Shown here in pieces: positions 1-9,363 of a stretch of DNA of 64,000 nt. The DNA is taken from assembly GCF_028618515.1 (NCBI RefSeq), contig NZ_JAQITB010000009.1, positions 1-64,000 of the forward strand, read 5' to 3'. The notes under the pieces were generated by a model that worked only from the letters and a program-made list of their open reading frames with translations, had not been told where the DNA came from and did no database searches. Numbering within the stretch: the first letter of the stretch is position 1; each line of letters begins with the position of its first letter. The translations under genes were made by a program, and so were the position numbers. The DNA is from Bartonella sp. ML69XJBT (GTDB lineage: Bacteria; Pseudomonadota; Alphaproteobacteria; Rhizobiales; Rhizobiaceae).

Positions 1-356
1 AAAAATACTAAAATAAAGTTATATTTTAGTATTTTTATTTATTTTCTCTCTATAAAATACATAAATTTACGCTATATTATTTATATTTTTATGATATATT
101 TTATTTGATACGTAAAATTTTATAGAATAAATCTATATTCTAACAGGTGCGTTATTCGCTCTTCTTATTATACATTATGACCAAAAAGGGGTATTTATTT
201 GATTTTTTTGTGTTTTAGCAATTTTATAGAATAATTGAATTGACAAAAAAGATTTTTGTACAATATGAAGCCTGTGTGCATGAGATCTCTATATCATGAG
301 TATATGTGCTGTATCTCGGTTTTTAATTACTCGATTTTAAATTAAAGGAAACAAGA
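1..356. other. AT-rich intergenic region upstream of mucR
   Basis: No coding sequence is recognised. The left part is very AT-rich. The only regulatory signal I can support is the mucR promoter candidate near 240-269. Confidence 0.5.
240..269 (+). promoter_or_regulatory. Candidate sigma-70-type promoter of mucR
   Basis: A perfect TTGACA lies at 240-245. An 18-base spacer leads to TATGAA at 264-269, which matches four of six consensus positions. The mucR start codon follows about 90 bases downstream, which leaves a moderate leader. MucR/Ros proteins commonly autoregulate, so the AT-rich leader could also hold its own binding sites; that is inference. Confidence 0.4.
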
Positions 357-806
357 ATGGAACATCATCCAGTCTTAGAGACTGAAAGCAATTTAGTTAT
401 TACATTAGTTGCTGATATTGTTGCTGCCTACGTAAGTAATAATTCTATTCGACCGACTGAAGTGCCAAGTTTGATTGCTGATGTTCATGCCGCTTTTCGT
501 AAAGCGGGGAATGCAGATCTCATAGAAGCTGAAGTTGAAAAGCAAAGACCTGCGGTTAACCCAAAACGTTCGATTTTTCCAGACTATCTCATCTGTCTTG
601 AGGATGGGAAAAAGTTTAAATCTTTAAAGCGTCACCTCATGACACATTATGGGATGTTACCAGAAGAATATCGTGAAAAGTGGCAGTTGGACAGTTCTTA
701 TCCTATGGTGGCACCTAATTATGCAAAAGCACGCTCAGCTTTAGCAAAAGAAATGGGACTTGGGCGCAAAAGTAAACGGAAAAAAACAAGTAAGGGCACT
801 TTATAA
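357..806 (+). CDS. mucR: MucR/Ros family zinc-finger transcriptional regulator
   Basis: Global DNA-binding regulator of the Ros/MucR family, which in rhizobia and Brucella represses surface polysaccharide, motility and virulence genes by binding AT-rich DNA. The 149-residue protein has an N-terminal helical region (about 1-65) and the zinc-finger region at about 72-112 with the family core FKSLKRHLMTHYGM and the following PEEYREKW. The metal ligands read C80, D83, H93, H97, so the second cysteine of the usual CX2CX9HX3H is an aspartate. The C-terminal tail is basic (RKSKRKK). The start is supported by AAAGGA eight bases upstream. The gene stands alone, with sufE convergent downstream. Confidence 0.93.
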   Translation: MEHHPVLETESNLVITLVADIVAAYVSNNSIRPTEVPSLIADVHAAFRKAGNADLIEAEVEKQRPAVNPKRSIFPDYLICLEDGKKFKSLKRHLMTHYGMLPEEYREKWQLDSSYPMVAPNYAKARSALAKEMGLGRKSKRKKTSKGTL

Positions 807-894
807 AGAAGTAGATGCCTCTGGTATAGAAAAGTGTTTTTATCAGATGTTTTCTTGTGAAAATTTTTGCGTGGTTTTGCTACGAGATGCTTTT

Positions 895-1305
895 TTATAC
901 ATAACTTTCATTACGAATTCGTTCAATCATCGATTTAAGTCCATTTGACCGTTGTGGTGTAAGATTTTCATTTAAACCAAGTGTTGCAAAGAGTCCTTCA
1001 GCATCAGCCTCGCGAATTTCCGAGGCTTTTTTCCCTGAATAGAAGGTAAGAAGAATATAGATAAGTCCGCGTACAATATGAGCATCAGAATCACCTTGAA
1101 ACGTTATTATTGGATTTTCTGAATTATTACGTGAAGATAAAAGCCATACTTGGCTCACACAACCAGGCACTTTATGCGCATCGTTTCGGGCACTTTCAGG
1201 AAAAGGCGGTAATCCGTGGCCAAGTTCAATCACATAACGATAACGATCTTCCCAATTATCCAAGAGAGAAAAATTTTCTATAATATCATCGATCGTATCT
1301 GTCAT
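895..1305 (-). CDS. sufE: SufE family cysteine desulfuration protein
   Basis: SufE takes persulfide sulfur from the desulfurase SufS and passes it to the SufBCD scaffold for iron-sulfur cluster assembly in the cytoplasm. The 136-residue product has the usual family length. It carries the signature HKVPGCVSQVWL, in which C49 is the persulfide acceptor, and the N-terminal DNWEDRYRYVIELG block is typical. An AGGA lies just upstream of the ATG. No suf operon partner is in the window; isolated sufE genes are common in Rhizobiales. It is transcribed convergently with mucR. Confidence 0.95.
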   Translation of the reverse strand: MTDTIDDIIENFSLLDNWEDRYRYVIELGHGLPPFPESARNDAHKVPGCVSQVWLLSSRNNSENPIITFQGDSDAHIVRGLIYILLTFYSGKKASEIREADAEGLFATLGLNENLTPQRSNGLKSMIERIRNESYV

Positions 1306-1422
1306 AATTTCAGTCCTATCTTCTCTTGATGATCATATTGAATGTAATTGCTTGATAGATATGCTCATAAGTACTTATTCTTCTTAGCATAACAGCAAGG
1401 GTAAAGATTGAAAATTTGTATT

Positions 1423-1800
1423 TCAAGGGAGTGCTTGGAGGTTTTGTTTTAGCGTGGGCTCCCATCTTTCTGTCTTAGGAGTAACATCTGAGGGAGCTAT
1501 TTTATTCTTGTTATTCAGTATTCCCCCTAAATATTCGTAAGTTGCTCTCGCACCATAATAAGCGCGTTCACCAAGTGAACTTAAAAACGACTTTCCAACT
1601 TTGCAAGCTTCTATATTACGATCACAGAATTTTCCTAAATCCTTCAAAGCTTCCTTAAAAGCAATAACCACATCACTTGTTGTTGTCTCACTATTTCTTT
1701 GCGTAGAGGAATGATTATTGCTCGGCTTTGCTACAAAAAATGAAATGATGACAAAAACAACAAACAAAAATAATAACAATTTTATCAAAAAACGTATCAT
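1423..1800 (-). CDS. Small membrane-anchored DUF5330-like protein
   Basis: A 125-residue protein with one N-terminal hydrophobic segment (about 5-26) and a soluble C-terminal part containing two cysteines (FCDRNIEACKVG), likely periplasmic. The CxxxxxxC spacing followed by a SLGERAYYGARATYEYL-like helix resembles the DUF5330 family of Rhizobiales, which has no assigned function. An upstream in-frame TTG at 1806 would add two residues; the ATG at 1800 gives a normal signal-anchor start. It follows sufE on the same strand after about 120 bases, but I see no reason to link their functions. Confidence 0.7.
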   Translation of the reverse strand: MIRFLIKLLLFLFVVFVIISFFVAKPSNNHSSTQRNSETTTSDVVIAFKEALKDLGKFCDRNIEACKVGKSFLSSLGERAYYGARATYEYLGGILNNKNKIAPSDVTPKTERWEPTLKQNLQALP

Positions 1801-2740
1801 AGGCAACCAATGTACCGTAACTGTAAATGAAATAGCAGTCTATATTCTTCTTCTTTATAAAAAATTTATAAAATAAGCATTTTATGAAACCGACCATTTG
1901 TTGAGAAAATTTACATTATTCATGATGCGGATATACAAAAATAAGAAGCATTCTCTTTTTATGTAAAAATTAACGTCAAAATTGCACAATCAAAAAAAGC
2001 GTTGAAAATAGGGATTTTACACTTCCATGATATATAATGAAGACAAATGCAACAGGAAAACTATGTTGTGATAACCAAATAATAGGTGAGAGATACAATA
2101 CTGTACAAAATATGTTGCCATTTTTTGTTTTATAAAAAAGTGCAGTTATCAAATTATAAAGATTAAGATGCGAACCTATTCTCTTACAGATATTTTAAAA
2201 ATCACTTTCGTTAAAATCTATAAAATTTATTAAATATTTATAGAGAGAATTTAGACTCAAACATATATAAAGTTGGGAAATTGTGTGCATAACACCGCTA
2301 AAATATACCCTTCCTGTACATATGAGATATTTAGAGAGGATACACACTGCTATGAGCTCTGCAGAGTAATAAGGAAATGTGTTTTTATTCGATTTCAAAT
2401 ATTGCCCAATATATTGCACAAGAAAAATGAGGAAATGACGGAGCAGATTTTAGTTTGATACATTATGTAATGATATGATTTATGAGTATAAAAAGTGGCA
2501 TCGCTTAAGTAGAGTTTTTTTATGCGTACTAAAAATGCTATAGAATATAAACTTTAAGAAAATTGGATGAGAGCTACAGTTAATTTATCAGCTTGTACAT
2601 TTACAGGATAATTTTACTCATTTTAATAATTTGTAAGGAAGAAACAACGATAGAGATATAATCTCCTCTCATAACACGAGAATAATTTATATTTGTTTCT
2701 CTGTAGGAAACAATCACAATTGGAATAAAAAATAAAAATA
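1801..2740. other. Long AT-rich intergenic region, nothing recognised
   Basis: About 940 bases between two divergently oriented genes. Short open frames exist on both strands at 2195-2458, but they have no recognisable motif, no good ribosome-binding site and they overlap each other antisense. I see no RNA gene or clear mobile-element remnant. The region is probably decayed sequence plus promoters for the flanking genes. Confidence 0.5.
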
Positions 2741-3577
2741 ATGACAAAAAAACGAAAGACGCACAGAACAAAAAATGTGAAAAAGCGTAAACACTATAGT
2801 AGTATTGTTATAACTCTTTTTCTTATGAGCGGTCGTTTTCTTTTTTGGATAGCAAAAACATTTTATTTTTATACACGAAAAAATACTTTGTTTTTCATTG
2901 GAGCTTGTCTTTTTACCATTAGTTTTGGCTTTGTTTCACTTAACGCTTTATTTTTGCAAATGGCAATGCATCAGGATATCTTCACTAAAATGAAATTCAC
3001 CTATGCTCAACAGATAGAGAAAAACTCTACTTTGTCTGAACAAGAAACAAAACTTCATGCAGGTTCTCGTGTTACTTCTGTAGTGTCTCCAAACTATCTC
3101 CGCAAAAATTCATCTTCGCATTCTACGTCAGAAAACATATTAAAAATACAAAAGAAGTTAGTAAAACTAGGACTTTATGATGGTCCTTTAGATGGACTAG
3201 AAGGTCCTAAAACACGTCGTGCCATAGCATTATGGCAACAACAATCGGCTCAGAAACTGCCAAGTAATCTTTTATCCAACTCTACAACAGATGAAATTGC
3301 GATATTAATTCAACAAAGCGAAATGGAAATGGCCAATGAAACAAAAAATATGCTGCACTCAAAAAAAACTGTTTTAGAGCCTCTTGTGGAAGATATTATA
3401 CAAGTGCAAAAAGCTTTACGTATTTTCGGTAACAGGGAAGTTGTTGCCACAGGTATAGAAGATCAAAAAACGAGAGAAGCCTTAAAACAATTTCAAAAAA
3501 TGTTTGATCTTCCTATAACAGGGAAAATTGATCAAGTTGTTTTGATAAAAATGCGCGAAGTTGGTTTGTTGCATTGA
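2741..3577 (+). CDS. Membrane-anchored protein with two peptidoglycan-binding domains
   Basis: A 278-residue protein. The first 20 residues are strongly basic. Hydrophobic segments follow at about 22-42 and 48-72, with the remainder predicted outside the membrane. Two copies of the PG_binding_1 fold follow. The first, about 126-188, has the typical LGLYDGPLDGLEGPKTRRAI pattern. The second, about 215-276, has IEDQKTREALKQFQKMF and ends LPITGKID. This fold binds peptidoglycan non-covalently, so a cell-wall-associated role is likely. There is no catalytic domain, so it is not itself a hydrolase. No strong Shine-Dalgarno sequence precedes the ATG. Confidence 0.8.
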   Translation: MTKKRKTHRTKNVKKRKHYSSIVITLFLMSGRFLFWIAKTFYFYTRKNTLFFIGACLFTISFGFVSLNALFLQMAMHQDIFTKMKFTYAQQIEKNSTLSEQETKLHAGSRVTSVVSPNYLRKNSSSHSTSENILKIQKKLVKLGLYDGPLDGLEGPKTRRAIALWQQQSAQKLPSNLLSNSTTDEIAILIQQSEMEMANETKNMLHSKKTVLEPLVEDIIQVQKALRIFGNREVVATGIEDQKTREALKQFQKMFDLPITGKIDQVVLIKMREVGLLH

Positions 3578-4006
3578 AGGTAAACACTTATCTTGTAAAG
3601 CAAATACTAAAAATATGGGATACTGTATTATTTTACCCTATGCTTGCTCTCATAATTCTATCAAAGGCATGCTTTCCTCTTTCCCAAACATACAACTCGT
3701 AATAGATTCCTAAAACTTCCACTTTTTTAGAGAAGAAAATGCAGAGTAGGTACAATTTATTCTCCATGTATAAATTAACGTATTGATTTATAAAGATAAA
3801 TAATCGTTTTAAATCTGTACGAGTACACCTCATACAGTAGAATTCTCTGAGCATCCCTCTTTATTATAAATAGCAAAAAGCATCTGCTTACAGGTTACAA
3901 GAGGGATGAACCTATCCATAAAAATATTGAGGAAAGCAGTAAATATCCTCTTATGAATCATGTAAATGCAAGAACAACTATCACACAATGAAATAACTCA
4001 AAACTT
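3578..4006. other. Intergenic region with an integrase-relic end
   Basis: A 73-codon minus-strand frame (3633-3854) has no recognisable features and I do not call it. From about 3880 to 3997 the plus strand resembles the leader and first codons of the decayed integrase seen at 43.2 kb. The rest holds nothing recognisable. Confidence 0.45.
3949..3997 (+). pseudogene. Relic of the 5' end of a phage integrase gene
   Basis: The stretch reading CTTATGAATCATGTAAATGC and onward matches the start of the integrase pseudogene at 43197 (CTTATGAACCGTCTTAATGC). It continues through an AGAACAACTATCACACAATG-like block that parallels the family's next codons. The leader just upstream (about 3881-3925) also resembles the leader repeat before the 43.2 kb copy. 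It is cut off by the end of ppdK. Only about 50 bases of coding similarity remain. Confidence 0.45.
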
Positions 4007-6673
4007 TTACATCTTTTTTGCAATCGCCGCCTGCGCCGCTGCTAAACGCGCAATTGGTACTCGGAAAGGAGAACATGATACATAATCCAGGGCATTCTCT
4101 TCGCATAAAGCAATGGAAGCAGGATCACCTCCGTGTTCACCGCAAATTCCCAATTTTATTTTTGCACGCTGTAAACGACCACGCTGTACAGCAGTAGCAA
4201 TAAGCTCTCCTACTCCATCACGATCAATGGATACAAAAGGATCTTGTTCTAAAAGTCCTTTTTGAAAATACGTTGCCAAAAAAGGAGCAGCATCATCACG
4301 TGAAATTCCAAAAGTAGTTTGTGTCAAATCATTTGTTCCAAATGAAAAAAACTCCGCAGTTTCTGCAATTTCACCTGCTCGAAGAGCAGCCCTTGGAAGC
4401 TCAATCATCGTTCCAACCATATATTGAATATTGCTTCCCTTTTCCTTCATCACTTCATCAGCTACCTGATCAATACGCGCTTTTACAAAATCAAGCTCAG
4501 CTTTAAGCGCAACAAGCGGCACCATAATTTCAAGTATAACAGGAGATCCAGACTTTTGAGCAGCTTCTGCTGCTGCTTCAAAAATAGCTCGTGCCTGCAT
4601 TTGTGCAATTTCTGGGTAAGTAATAGCTAAACGGCATCCTCGTAATCCAAGCATAGGATTAAATTCATGCAACTGCTGTGCACGTTCAGAAAGTACGTCA
4701 GCAGAAACACCCATAGCCGTGGCAACTTCAAGAATTTCTGCATCGGTTTTTGGTAAGAATTCATGCAATGGTGGATCTAGCAAGCGAATAGTAACAGGCA
4801 ACCCAGACATAATTTCAAACAATTCACTAAAGTCTGAACGCTGCATAGGTAAAAGTTTATCTAATGCTTTACGACGTCCGCTTTCATCATTACTTAAAAT
4901 CATTTCACGCATGGCAACAATACGTTCACCAGAAAAAAACATATGTTCCGTACGGCAAAGTCCAATACCTTCAGCTCCAAAAGAACGCGCCATACGCGCA
5001 TCAGACGGTGTTTCAGCATTGGCACGAACCCTTATACGTCGCATTCCATCAGCCCACTCCATCAATTTTGCAAAATCTCCACAAAGCTCAGGTTGCAGCA
5101 TCGCAACCTTGCCTTTAAAAATTTCTCCACTTCCACCATCAATGGTAATGATATCACCCTTTTTAAAACTTTGTCCTGAAGCAAACATTGTGTTTGTATT
5201 ATAATCAATTCGCACACTACCAGCACCAGCAATACACGGCTTTCCCATACCACGCGCAACAACAGCAGCATGACTTGTCATACCGCCGCGCGTCGTTAAA
5301 ATCCCTTCTGCTGCATGCATACCATGAATATCTTCTGGACTTGTTTCTACACGTACCAAAATAACTTTGCGGCCTTCTGCAGACAGATTTTCTGCCTCTT
5401 CTGAAGTAAAAACAATTTCACCCGTTGCCGCTCCTGGAGAAGCAGGTAAACCACGTGCGATGATAAAACGTTCTGCCTTAGGATCAAGTGTTGGATGGAG
5501 AAGTTGATCAAGCGATTTTGCTTCAATGCGCCTCACCGCCTCTTCACGGCTTATCAGCCCCTCTTCAACCATTTCAATCGCCATCTTTAAAGCCGCACGA
5601 GCTGTTCGTTTTCCTGAACGCGTCTGCAACATCCATAATTTACCTTTTTCAATGGTAAATTCGAGGTCTTGCATGTCCTGATAATGCTGCTCCAGCTTTT
5701 GTGCAATCTGACATAGCTTCAAAAAAGCCTCTGGCATAATCTTTTCCAAAGATAGCTTATTTGAACCAGCAACAATACGCGCATTTTCTGTGATATTTTG
5801 GGGAGTCCGAATACCCGCTACCACATCTTCACCCTGTGCATCTACAAGAAATTCACCATAAAGTTCTTTTTGCCCTGTTGATGGATTGCGTGTAAAAGCA
5901 ACACCTGTTGCGGAATCTTCCCCCATATTACCAAAAACCATCGCTTGCACATTAACTGCCGTGCCCCAACTTTCAGGAATATTATGTAAACGGCGGTAAG
6001 TCACTGCACGTGCTGTCATCCAACTTGAAAAAACTGCTCCAATCGCCCCCCACAACTGTTGTTCAGGATCTTGCGGAAAAGGCTTCCCTAACTGTTCTTC
6101 CACATATGCCTTATAAGAAAGAATAACATCCTTCCAATCATCCGCTGTCATTTCTGTATCAACAGTATAACCATTACGCGCTTTTGACTCATCAAGTATC
6201 TCTTCAAAATACGAATGCTCTAACCCTAAAACAACATTAGAATACATTTGAATAAAACGACGATAACTATCATAAGCAAAACGTTCGTTCTTCGTTTGTA
6301 AAGCAATTGCTTTTACAGTCGCATCATTCATGCCAAGGTTTAGCACTGTATCCATCATTCCTGGCATTGAAGCCCTAGCCCCTGAGCGCACAGAGAGTAA
6401 AAGAGGCTTTTTTTCATTACCAAATTCACGCTCTGTTAGTTCACCAACACGTCTTAATGCTTGCTGCACCACTTGCTGCAATTCTTCCGGATATGATTTG
6501 TTATTTGCATAATAAAAATTACAAACTTCCGTTGTAAGAGTAAATCCAGGAGGTACAGGCAAACCAAGATTACTCATTTCCGCCAAATTAGCCCCTTTGC
6601 CACCAAGAAGATTGCGTTCGCTCGCATTTCCTTCTGCACTGCCATCCCCAAAACTATAAACCCATTTTGCCAT
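4007..6673 (-). CDS. ppdK: Pyruvate, phosphate dikinase
   Basis: PpdK interconverts pyruvate, ATP and phosphate with phosphoenolpyruvate, AMP and diphosphate, linking C3 intermediates to gluconeogenesis. At 888 residues it has the standard length and domain order: an N-terminal ATP-grasp domain (GGKGANLAEM near 25; NMGEDSATGVAFTRNP near 250), the swivelling phosphohistidine domain with GGMTSHAAVVARG (H468 takes the phosphate), and a C-terminal TIM-barrel PEP domain with LGICGEHGGDP (C844 is the acid/base cysteine). All catalytic residues are present. Carbon entry at pyruvate would suit an organism living on amino acids, which is inference. Confidence 0.97.
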   Translation of the reverse strand: MAKWVYSFGDGSAEGNASERNLLGGKGANLAEMSNLGLPVPPGFTLTTEVCNFYYANNKSYPEELQQVVQQALRRVGELTEREFGNEKKPLLLSVRSGARASMPGMMDTVLNLGMNDATVKAIALQTKNERFAYDSYRRFIQMYSNVVLGLEHSYFEEILDESKARNGYTVDTEMTADDWKDVILSYKAYVEEQLGKPFPQDPEQQLWGAIGAVFSSWMTARAVTYRRLHNIPESWGTAVNVQAMVFGNMGEDSATGVAFTRNPSTGQKELYGEFLVDAQGEDVVAGIRTPQNITENARIVAGSNKLSLEKIMPEAFLKLCQIAQKLEQHYQDMQDLEFTIEKGKLWMLQTRSGKRTARAALKMAIEMVEEGLISREEAVRRIEAKSLDQLLHPTLDPKAERFIIARGLPASPGAATGEIVFTSEEAENLSAEGRKVILVRVETSPEDIHGMHAAEGILTTRGGMTSHAAVVARGMGKPCIAGAGSVRIDYNTNTMFASGQSFKKGDIITIDGGSGEIFKGKVAMLQPELCGDFAKLMEWADGMRRIRVRANAETPSDARMARSFGAEGIGLCRTEHMFFSGERIVAMREMILSNDESGRRKALDKLLPMQRSDFSELFEIMSGLPVTIRLLDPPLHEFLPKTDAEILEVATAMGVSADVLSERAQQLHEFNPMLGLRGCRLAITYPEIAQMQARAIFEAAAEAAQKSGSPVILEIMVPLVALKAELDFVKARIDQVADEVMKEKGSNIQYMVGTMIELPRAALRAGEIAETAEFFSFGTNDLTQTTFGISRDDAAPFLATYFQKGLLEQDPFVSIDRDGVGELIATAVQRGRLQRAKIKLGICGEHGGDPASIALCEENALDYVSCSPFRVPIARLAAAQAAIAKKM

Positions 6674-6855
6674 CCCACAAGTCCCTCTTATATCAGCATA
6701 AAAACACCATGTGTTCCAGATTCACCATTAAAAGCAATGATTCGATTCATCATGAGCCTAACCAAAGCAAATATCGCTTTATCAATGCACAAAACTAATT
6801 CTTTCAAAAGGGCAATGACAATAACTACTCATACCCTTCTTCACGTGGAGAAAAT

Positions 6856-7512
6856 TTAGTTTTTAAGAAAACTATCAATTATCGAAGAAAACTCTTCTAC
6901 CGACATGATACCTTCATACTTATTCCCATTGATAAAAAAAGTAGGGGTTGCTGTAACACCAAGCTCTTTACCACGCTCATAAGATGCATTCACTTCATCT
7001 AAAATAGTCTGATTTTTTAGACAAGAAGTAAAACTCTCATCTATAAAACCTGCCATGAGGCTAATGGCCTTTAATGGTGTTAGAGCATCTTTTACCCAAA
7101 CCCACTCCTCTTGTTTTTGAAATAAAACTTCTATCAAAGGAAAATAGCGATCTTCTGGTACACATCGCGCCAACATAAAGCCTGCTGTTGCTCGGGGATC
7201 AAAAGCATATTCTCGAAAAATAAGTTTTACTTTTCCTGTTTTTATATATTTTTTACGAATTTCTGGAAGTACATCATTATAAAAATGTGCACAATGAACA
7301 CAAGTCAACGAGGCATATTCAACAATTGTTACTGGGGCATCTCCCTCTCCCTCAAACCGATCCTTCACTTTTCTCGATTGAAGGACTTCAGCCATATCAA
7401 CAGTTGAAACGAGTTTAGCACCACTCGCTAACGTGATCGTTGCACTGGTTTGTACAGTTATCGTTAAGAAAAAAATTATCCAGAAAGACAAAAAAGAACG
7501 ATAGGCTATCAT
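6856..7512 (-). CDS. DsbA/thioredoxin-fold periplasmic oxidoreductase
   Basis: A secreted thioredoxin-fold protein of the DsbA-like group, expected to form or shuffle disulfides in periplasmic proteins. A signal peptide covers about the first 25 residues (ATG at 7512). The active site CVHC lies in EYASLTCVHCAHFYND, and the cis-proline loop is GVTATPTFFING. The inserted helical region between them fits the DsbA architecture. An upstream in-frame TTG at 7554 has a GAGAG in front of it and would lengthen the N-terminus by 14 residues, so the start is uncertain. It lies downstream of the DUF721 gene on the same strand, an arrangement seen in Rhizobiales. Confidence 0.85.
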   Translation of the reverse strand: MIAYRSFLSFWIIFFLTITVQTSATITLASGAKLVSTVDMAEVLQSRKVKDRFEGEGDAPVTIVEYASLTCVHCAHFYNDVLPEIRKKYIKTGKVKLIFREYAFDPRATAGFMLARCVPEDRYFPLIEVLFQKQEEWVWVKDALTPLKAISLMAGFIDESFTSCLKNQTILDEVNASYERGKELGVTATPTFFINGNKYEGIMSVEEFSSIIDSFLKN

Positions 7513-7595
7513 AAATAATACTTTTCTGTTGTTATTAAACGAATAAGAATCCAATACTCTCTCGTATATTAAAAGAAAATATATAAAATGTCTTA

Positions 7596-8093
7596 TTATT
7601 TATTTTTTTCTGCGAAAATGCAACAGCCAAGTTTATAAAGCGATTGACGTAAACTCTCATTTTCAACTTTCTCAAGCATTTTGGCTATATGTTTTTTGTC
7701 CTTTTCATTCAGATTTGATTTCAACGTTAAGTGATTTGCTAGAACAGATACAGATCTTTGCTCAATCTTGATACGATCAATAGCAATATAGCCAAAAAAA
7801 ACATTAATTCTATGAAGCAACTCTTTTGTTTCGTGCATTAATTTTAATGCTGCGAATCCTTCACATGCTATAACAAGTGTTGCTGGTTGAAAAACTTCAT
7901 CTTGAACCGCATGACATTTCCAAATAATTTTAAGCGGCATTGTATGTTCACTCATATCATAACCTACAATCTGTGGCCAATGCTCTATAAGCGCAACATT
8001 CAACCCTGTCCGTTTACGTAAAACCGGATCAAGCATTTTGGATACCGTCTCAGAAAGAGAATAAAAATGGCGTTTTTTAAATTGTTTGCTCAT
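7596..8093 (-). CDS. DUF721 (DciA-like) family protein
   Basis: A 165-residue protein. The N-terminal part contains the DUF721 pattern: LDPVLRKRTGLNVALIEHWP followed by an IVGYDMSEHTMPLKI segment. DciA, the best studied DUF721 protein, helps load the replicative helicase; whether this rhizobial branch does so is not established. The C-terminal 60 residues are charged and probably helical. The gene is divergent from mutY across about 210 bases and precedes the DsbA-like gene on the same strand. Confidence 0.8.
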   Translation of the reverse strand: MSKQFKKRHFYSLSETVSKMLDPVLRKRTGLNVALIEHWPQIVGYDMSEHTMPLKIIWKCHAVQDEVFQPATLVIACEGFAALKLMHETKELLHRINVFFGYIAIDRIKIEQRSVSVLANHLTLKSNLNEKDKKHIAKMLEKVENESLRQSLYKLGCCIFAEKNK

Positions 8094-8304
8094 TTCCCTA
8101 GATTACATATTCAGCAATGTACTCAATTACAAAAAATTCTTTTATCTCAAAACTATTTCCCAAAACATTTCATCCAATATTTAAAAATTCCAATTCTCAC
8201 CTAACCAAAATTTCTATAACTAAAGAGGCAAAATGGAATATGAATTGCAAAGCACATGCTTTTTTCTTTTGCATTTTATATCTCCCTGTGGTTGAAAAAA
8301 AATC

Positions 8305-9363
8305 ATGCATGAGATTTCTTTGCACCTTCTCTCTTGGTACGATAAAAAGCACCGGCATTTGCCATGGCGTATTACCCCTACGCAACAAACTCAAGGTATT
8401 CGCCCTGATCCTTATCGCGTTTGGCTTTCTGAAATTATGCTTCAACAAACAACTGTTGAAGCTGTAAAACCTTATTTTCAAAAATTTGTGAAACTTTGGC
8501 CTAACCTTTCTTCTTTAGCGAAAGCCCCACAAGATGATATCATGAAAGCATGGGCTGGACTTGGATATTATTCACGCGCACGAAATCTTAGCAATTGCGC
8601 TAAGCAGCTTGTGGAAAACTATGGAGGACAGTTTCCACAATCTATAAAAGCATTGCGTACTCTATCAGGTATTGGAGACTATACTGCCGCAGCCATTGCT
8701 GCAATTGCTTTTAATCATCCCGTAGCAGTGGTTGATAGTAATGTCGAGCGCGTGGTAACCCGCCTTTTTGCTATTGCTTCACTATTGCCAAAAGCAAAAG
8801 CTGAAATCAAAGAAAAAACACAAGAAATTACTGCTTTAAAGCGCCCTGGTGACTTTGCTCAAGCAATGATGGATCTGGGAGCAACCATTTGTACACCACG
8901 TAAACCGTCTTGTTGCCTCTGCCCTCTTTACACTTTTTGCCAAGCAGCAAAAATGCAAAGAACTGAAGCTTTTCCAGTTAAAGAGCCTAAAAAAGAGCGC
9001 CCTTCAAAAACTGGCGCTGCTTTTGTTGTTCTTAATGAAAATAGACAAATATATCTGGAAAAACGACAAGGCAAAAAACTCCTTGGTGGAATGACACAAA
9101 TTCCTAATAATATTGGAAAGAACAACGAAAACGGTCTGCAAAATGCCCCCTTCACCGCCAACTGGCAATTTAAAGGACAAATTACACATGTCTTTACCCA
9201 CTTTTCTCTGAAACTCGATGTTTATTATACTCATAGTGTCCACAAAATGAACCGTGAAAATGGCTGGTGGTGCGATATCCAAAATCTTGCCGAAGAAGCA
9301 CTTCCTACTGTTATGAAAAAAGCCATTTCCGTAGCGATTCCCCATTCCTTTAGATTAAAATAA
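8305..9363 (+). CDS. mutY: A/G-specific adenine DNA glycosylase
   Basis: MutY removes adenine mispaired with 8-oxoguanine in base excision repair. The 352-residue protein has the catalytic glutamate E43 in WLSEIMLQQT, the helix-hairpin-helix LSGIGDYTAAAIAAIAF, and the catalytic aspartate in VVDSNVERV. The 4Fe-4S cysteines occur as CX6CX2CX5C in CTPRKPSCCLCPLYTFC. The C-terminal NUDIX-like domain (about 235-350) that reads 8-oxoG is present. All key residues are intact. It is divergent from the DUF721 gene. Confidence 0.96.
   Translation: MHEISLHLLSWYDKKHRHLPWRITPTQQTQGIRPDPYRVWLSEIMLQQTTVEAVKPYFQKFVKLWPNLSSLAKAPQDDIMKAWAGLGYYSRARNLSNCAKQLVENYGGQFPQSIKALRTLSGIGDYTAAAIAAIAFNHPVAVVDSNVERVVTRLFAIASLLPKAKAEIKEKTQEITALKRPGDFAQAMMDLGATICTPRKPSCCLCPLYTFCQAAKMQRTEAFPVKEPKKERPSKTGAAFVVLNENRQIYLEKRQGKKLLGGMTQIPNNIGKNNENGLQNAPFTANWQFKGQITHVFTHFSLKLDVYYTHSVHKMNRENGWWCDIQNLAEEALPTVMKKAISVAIPHSFRLK

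Noticed and set aside
1870-1915. Stretch starting TTTATGAAACCGACC that faintly resembles the integrase 5' end
   Set aside because: Too short and diverged to separate from chance.
2195-2458. Two short overlapping frames on opposite strands in the 1.8-2.7 kb gap
   Set aside because: Low-complexity translations, no ribosome-binding site and mutual antisense overlap. Nothing supports either as a gene.
3633-3854. 73-codon minus-strand frame between the peptidoglycan-binding protein and ppdK
   Set aside because: No recognisable motif, no good ribosome-binding site, composition like its AT-rich surroundings.
4719-5204. 161-codon open frame antisense to ppdK
   Set aside because: It lies wholly inside the well supported ppdK gene, in a shadow frame caused by codon bias, with no recognisable motif.
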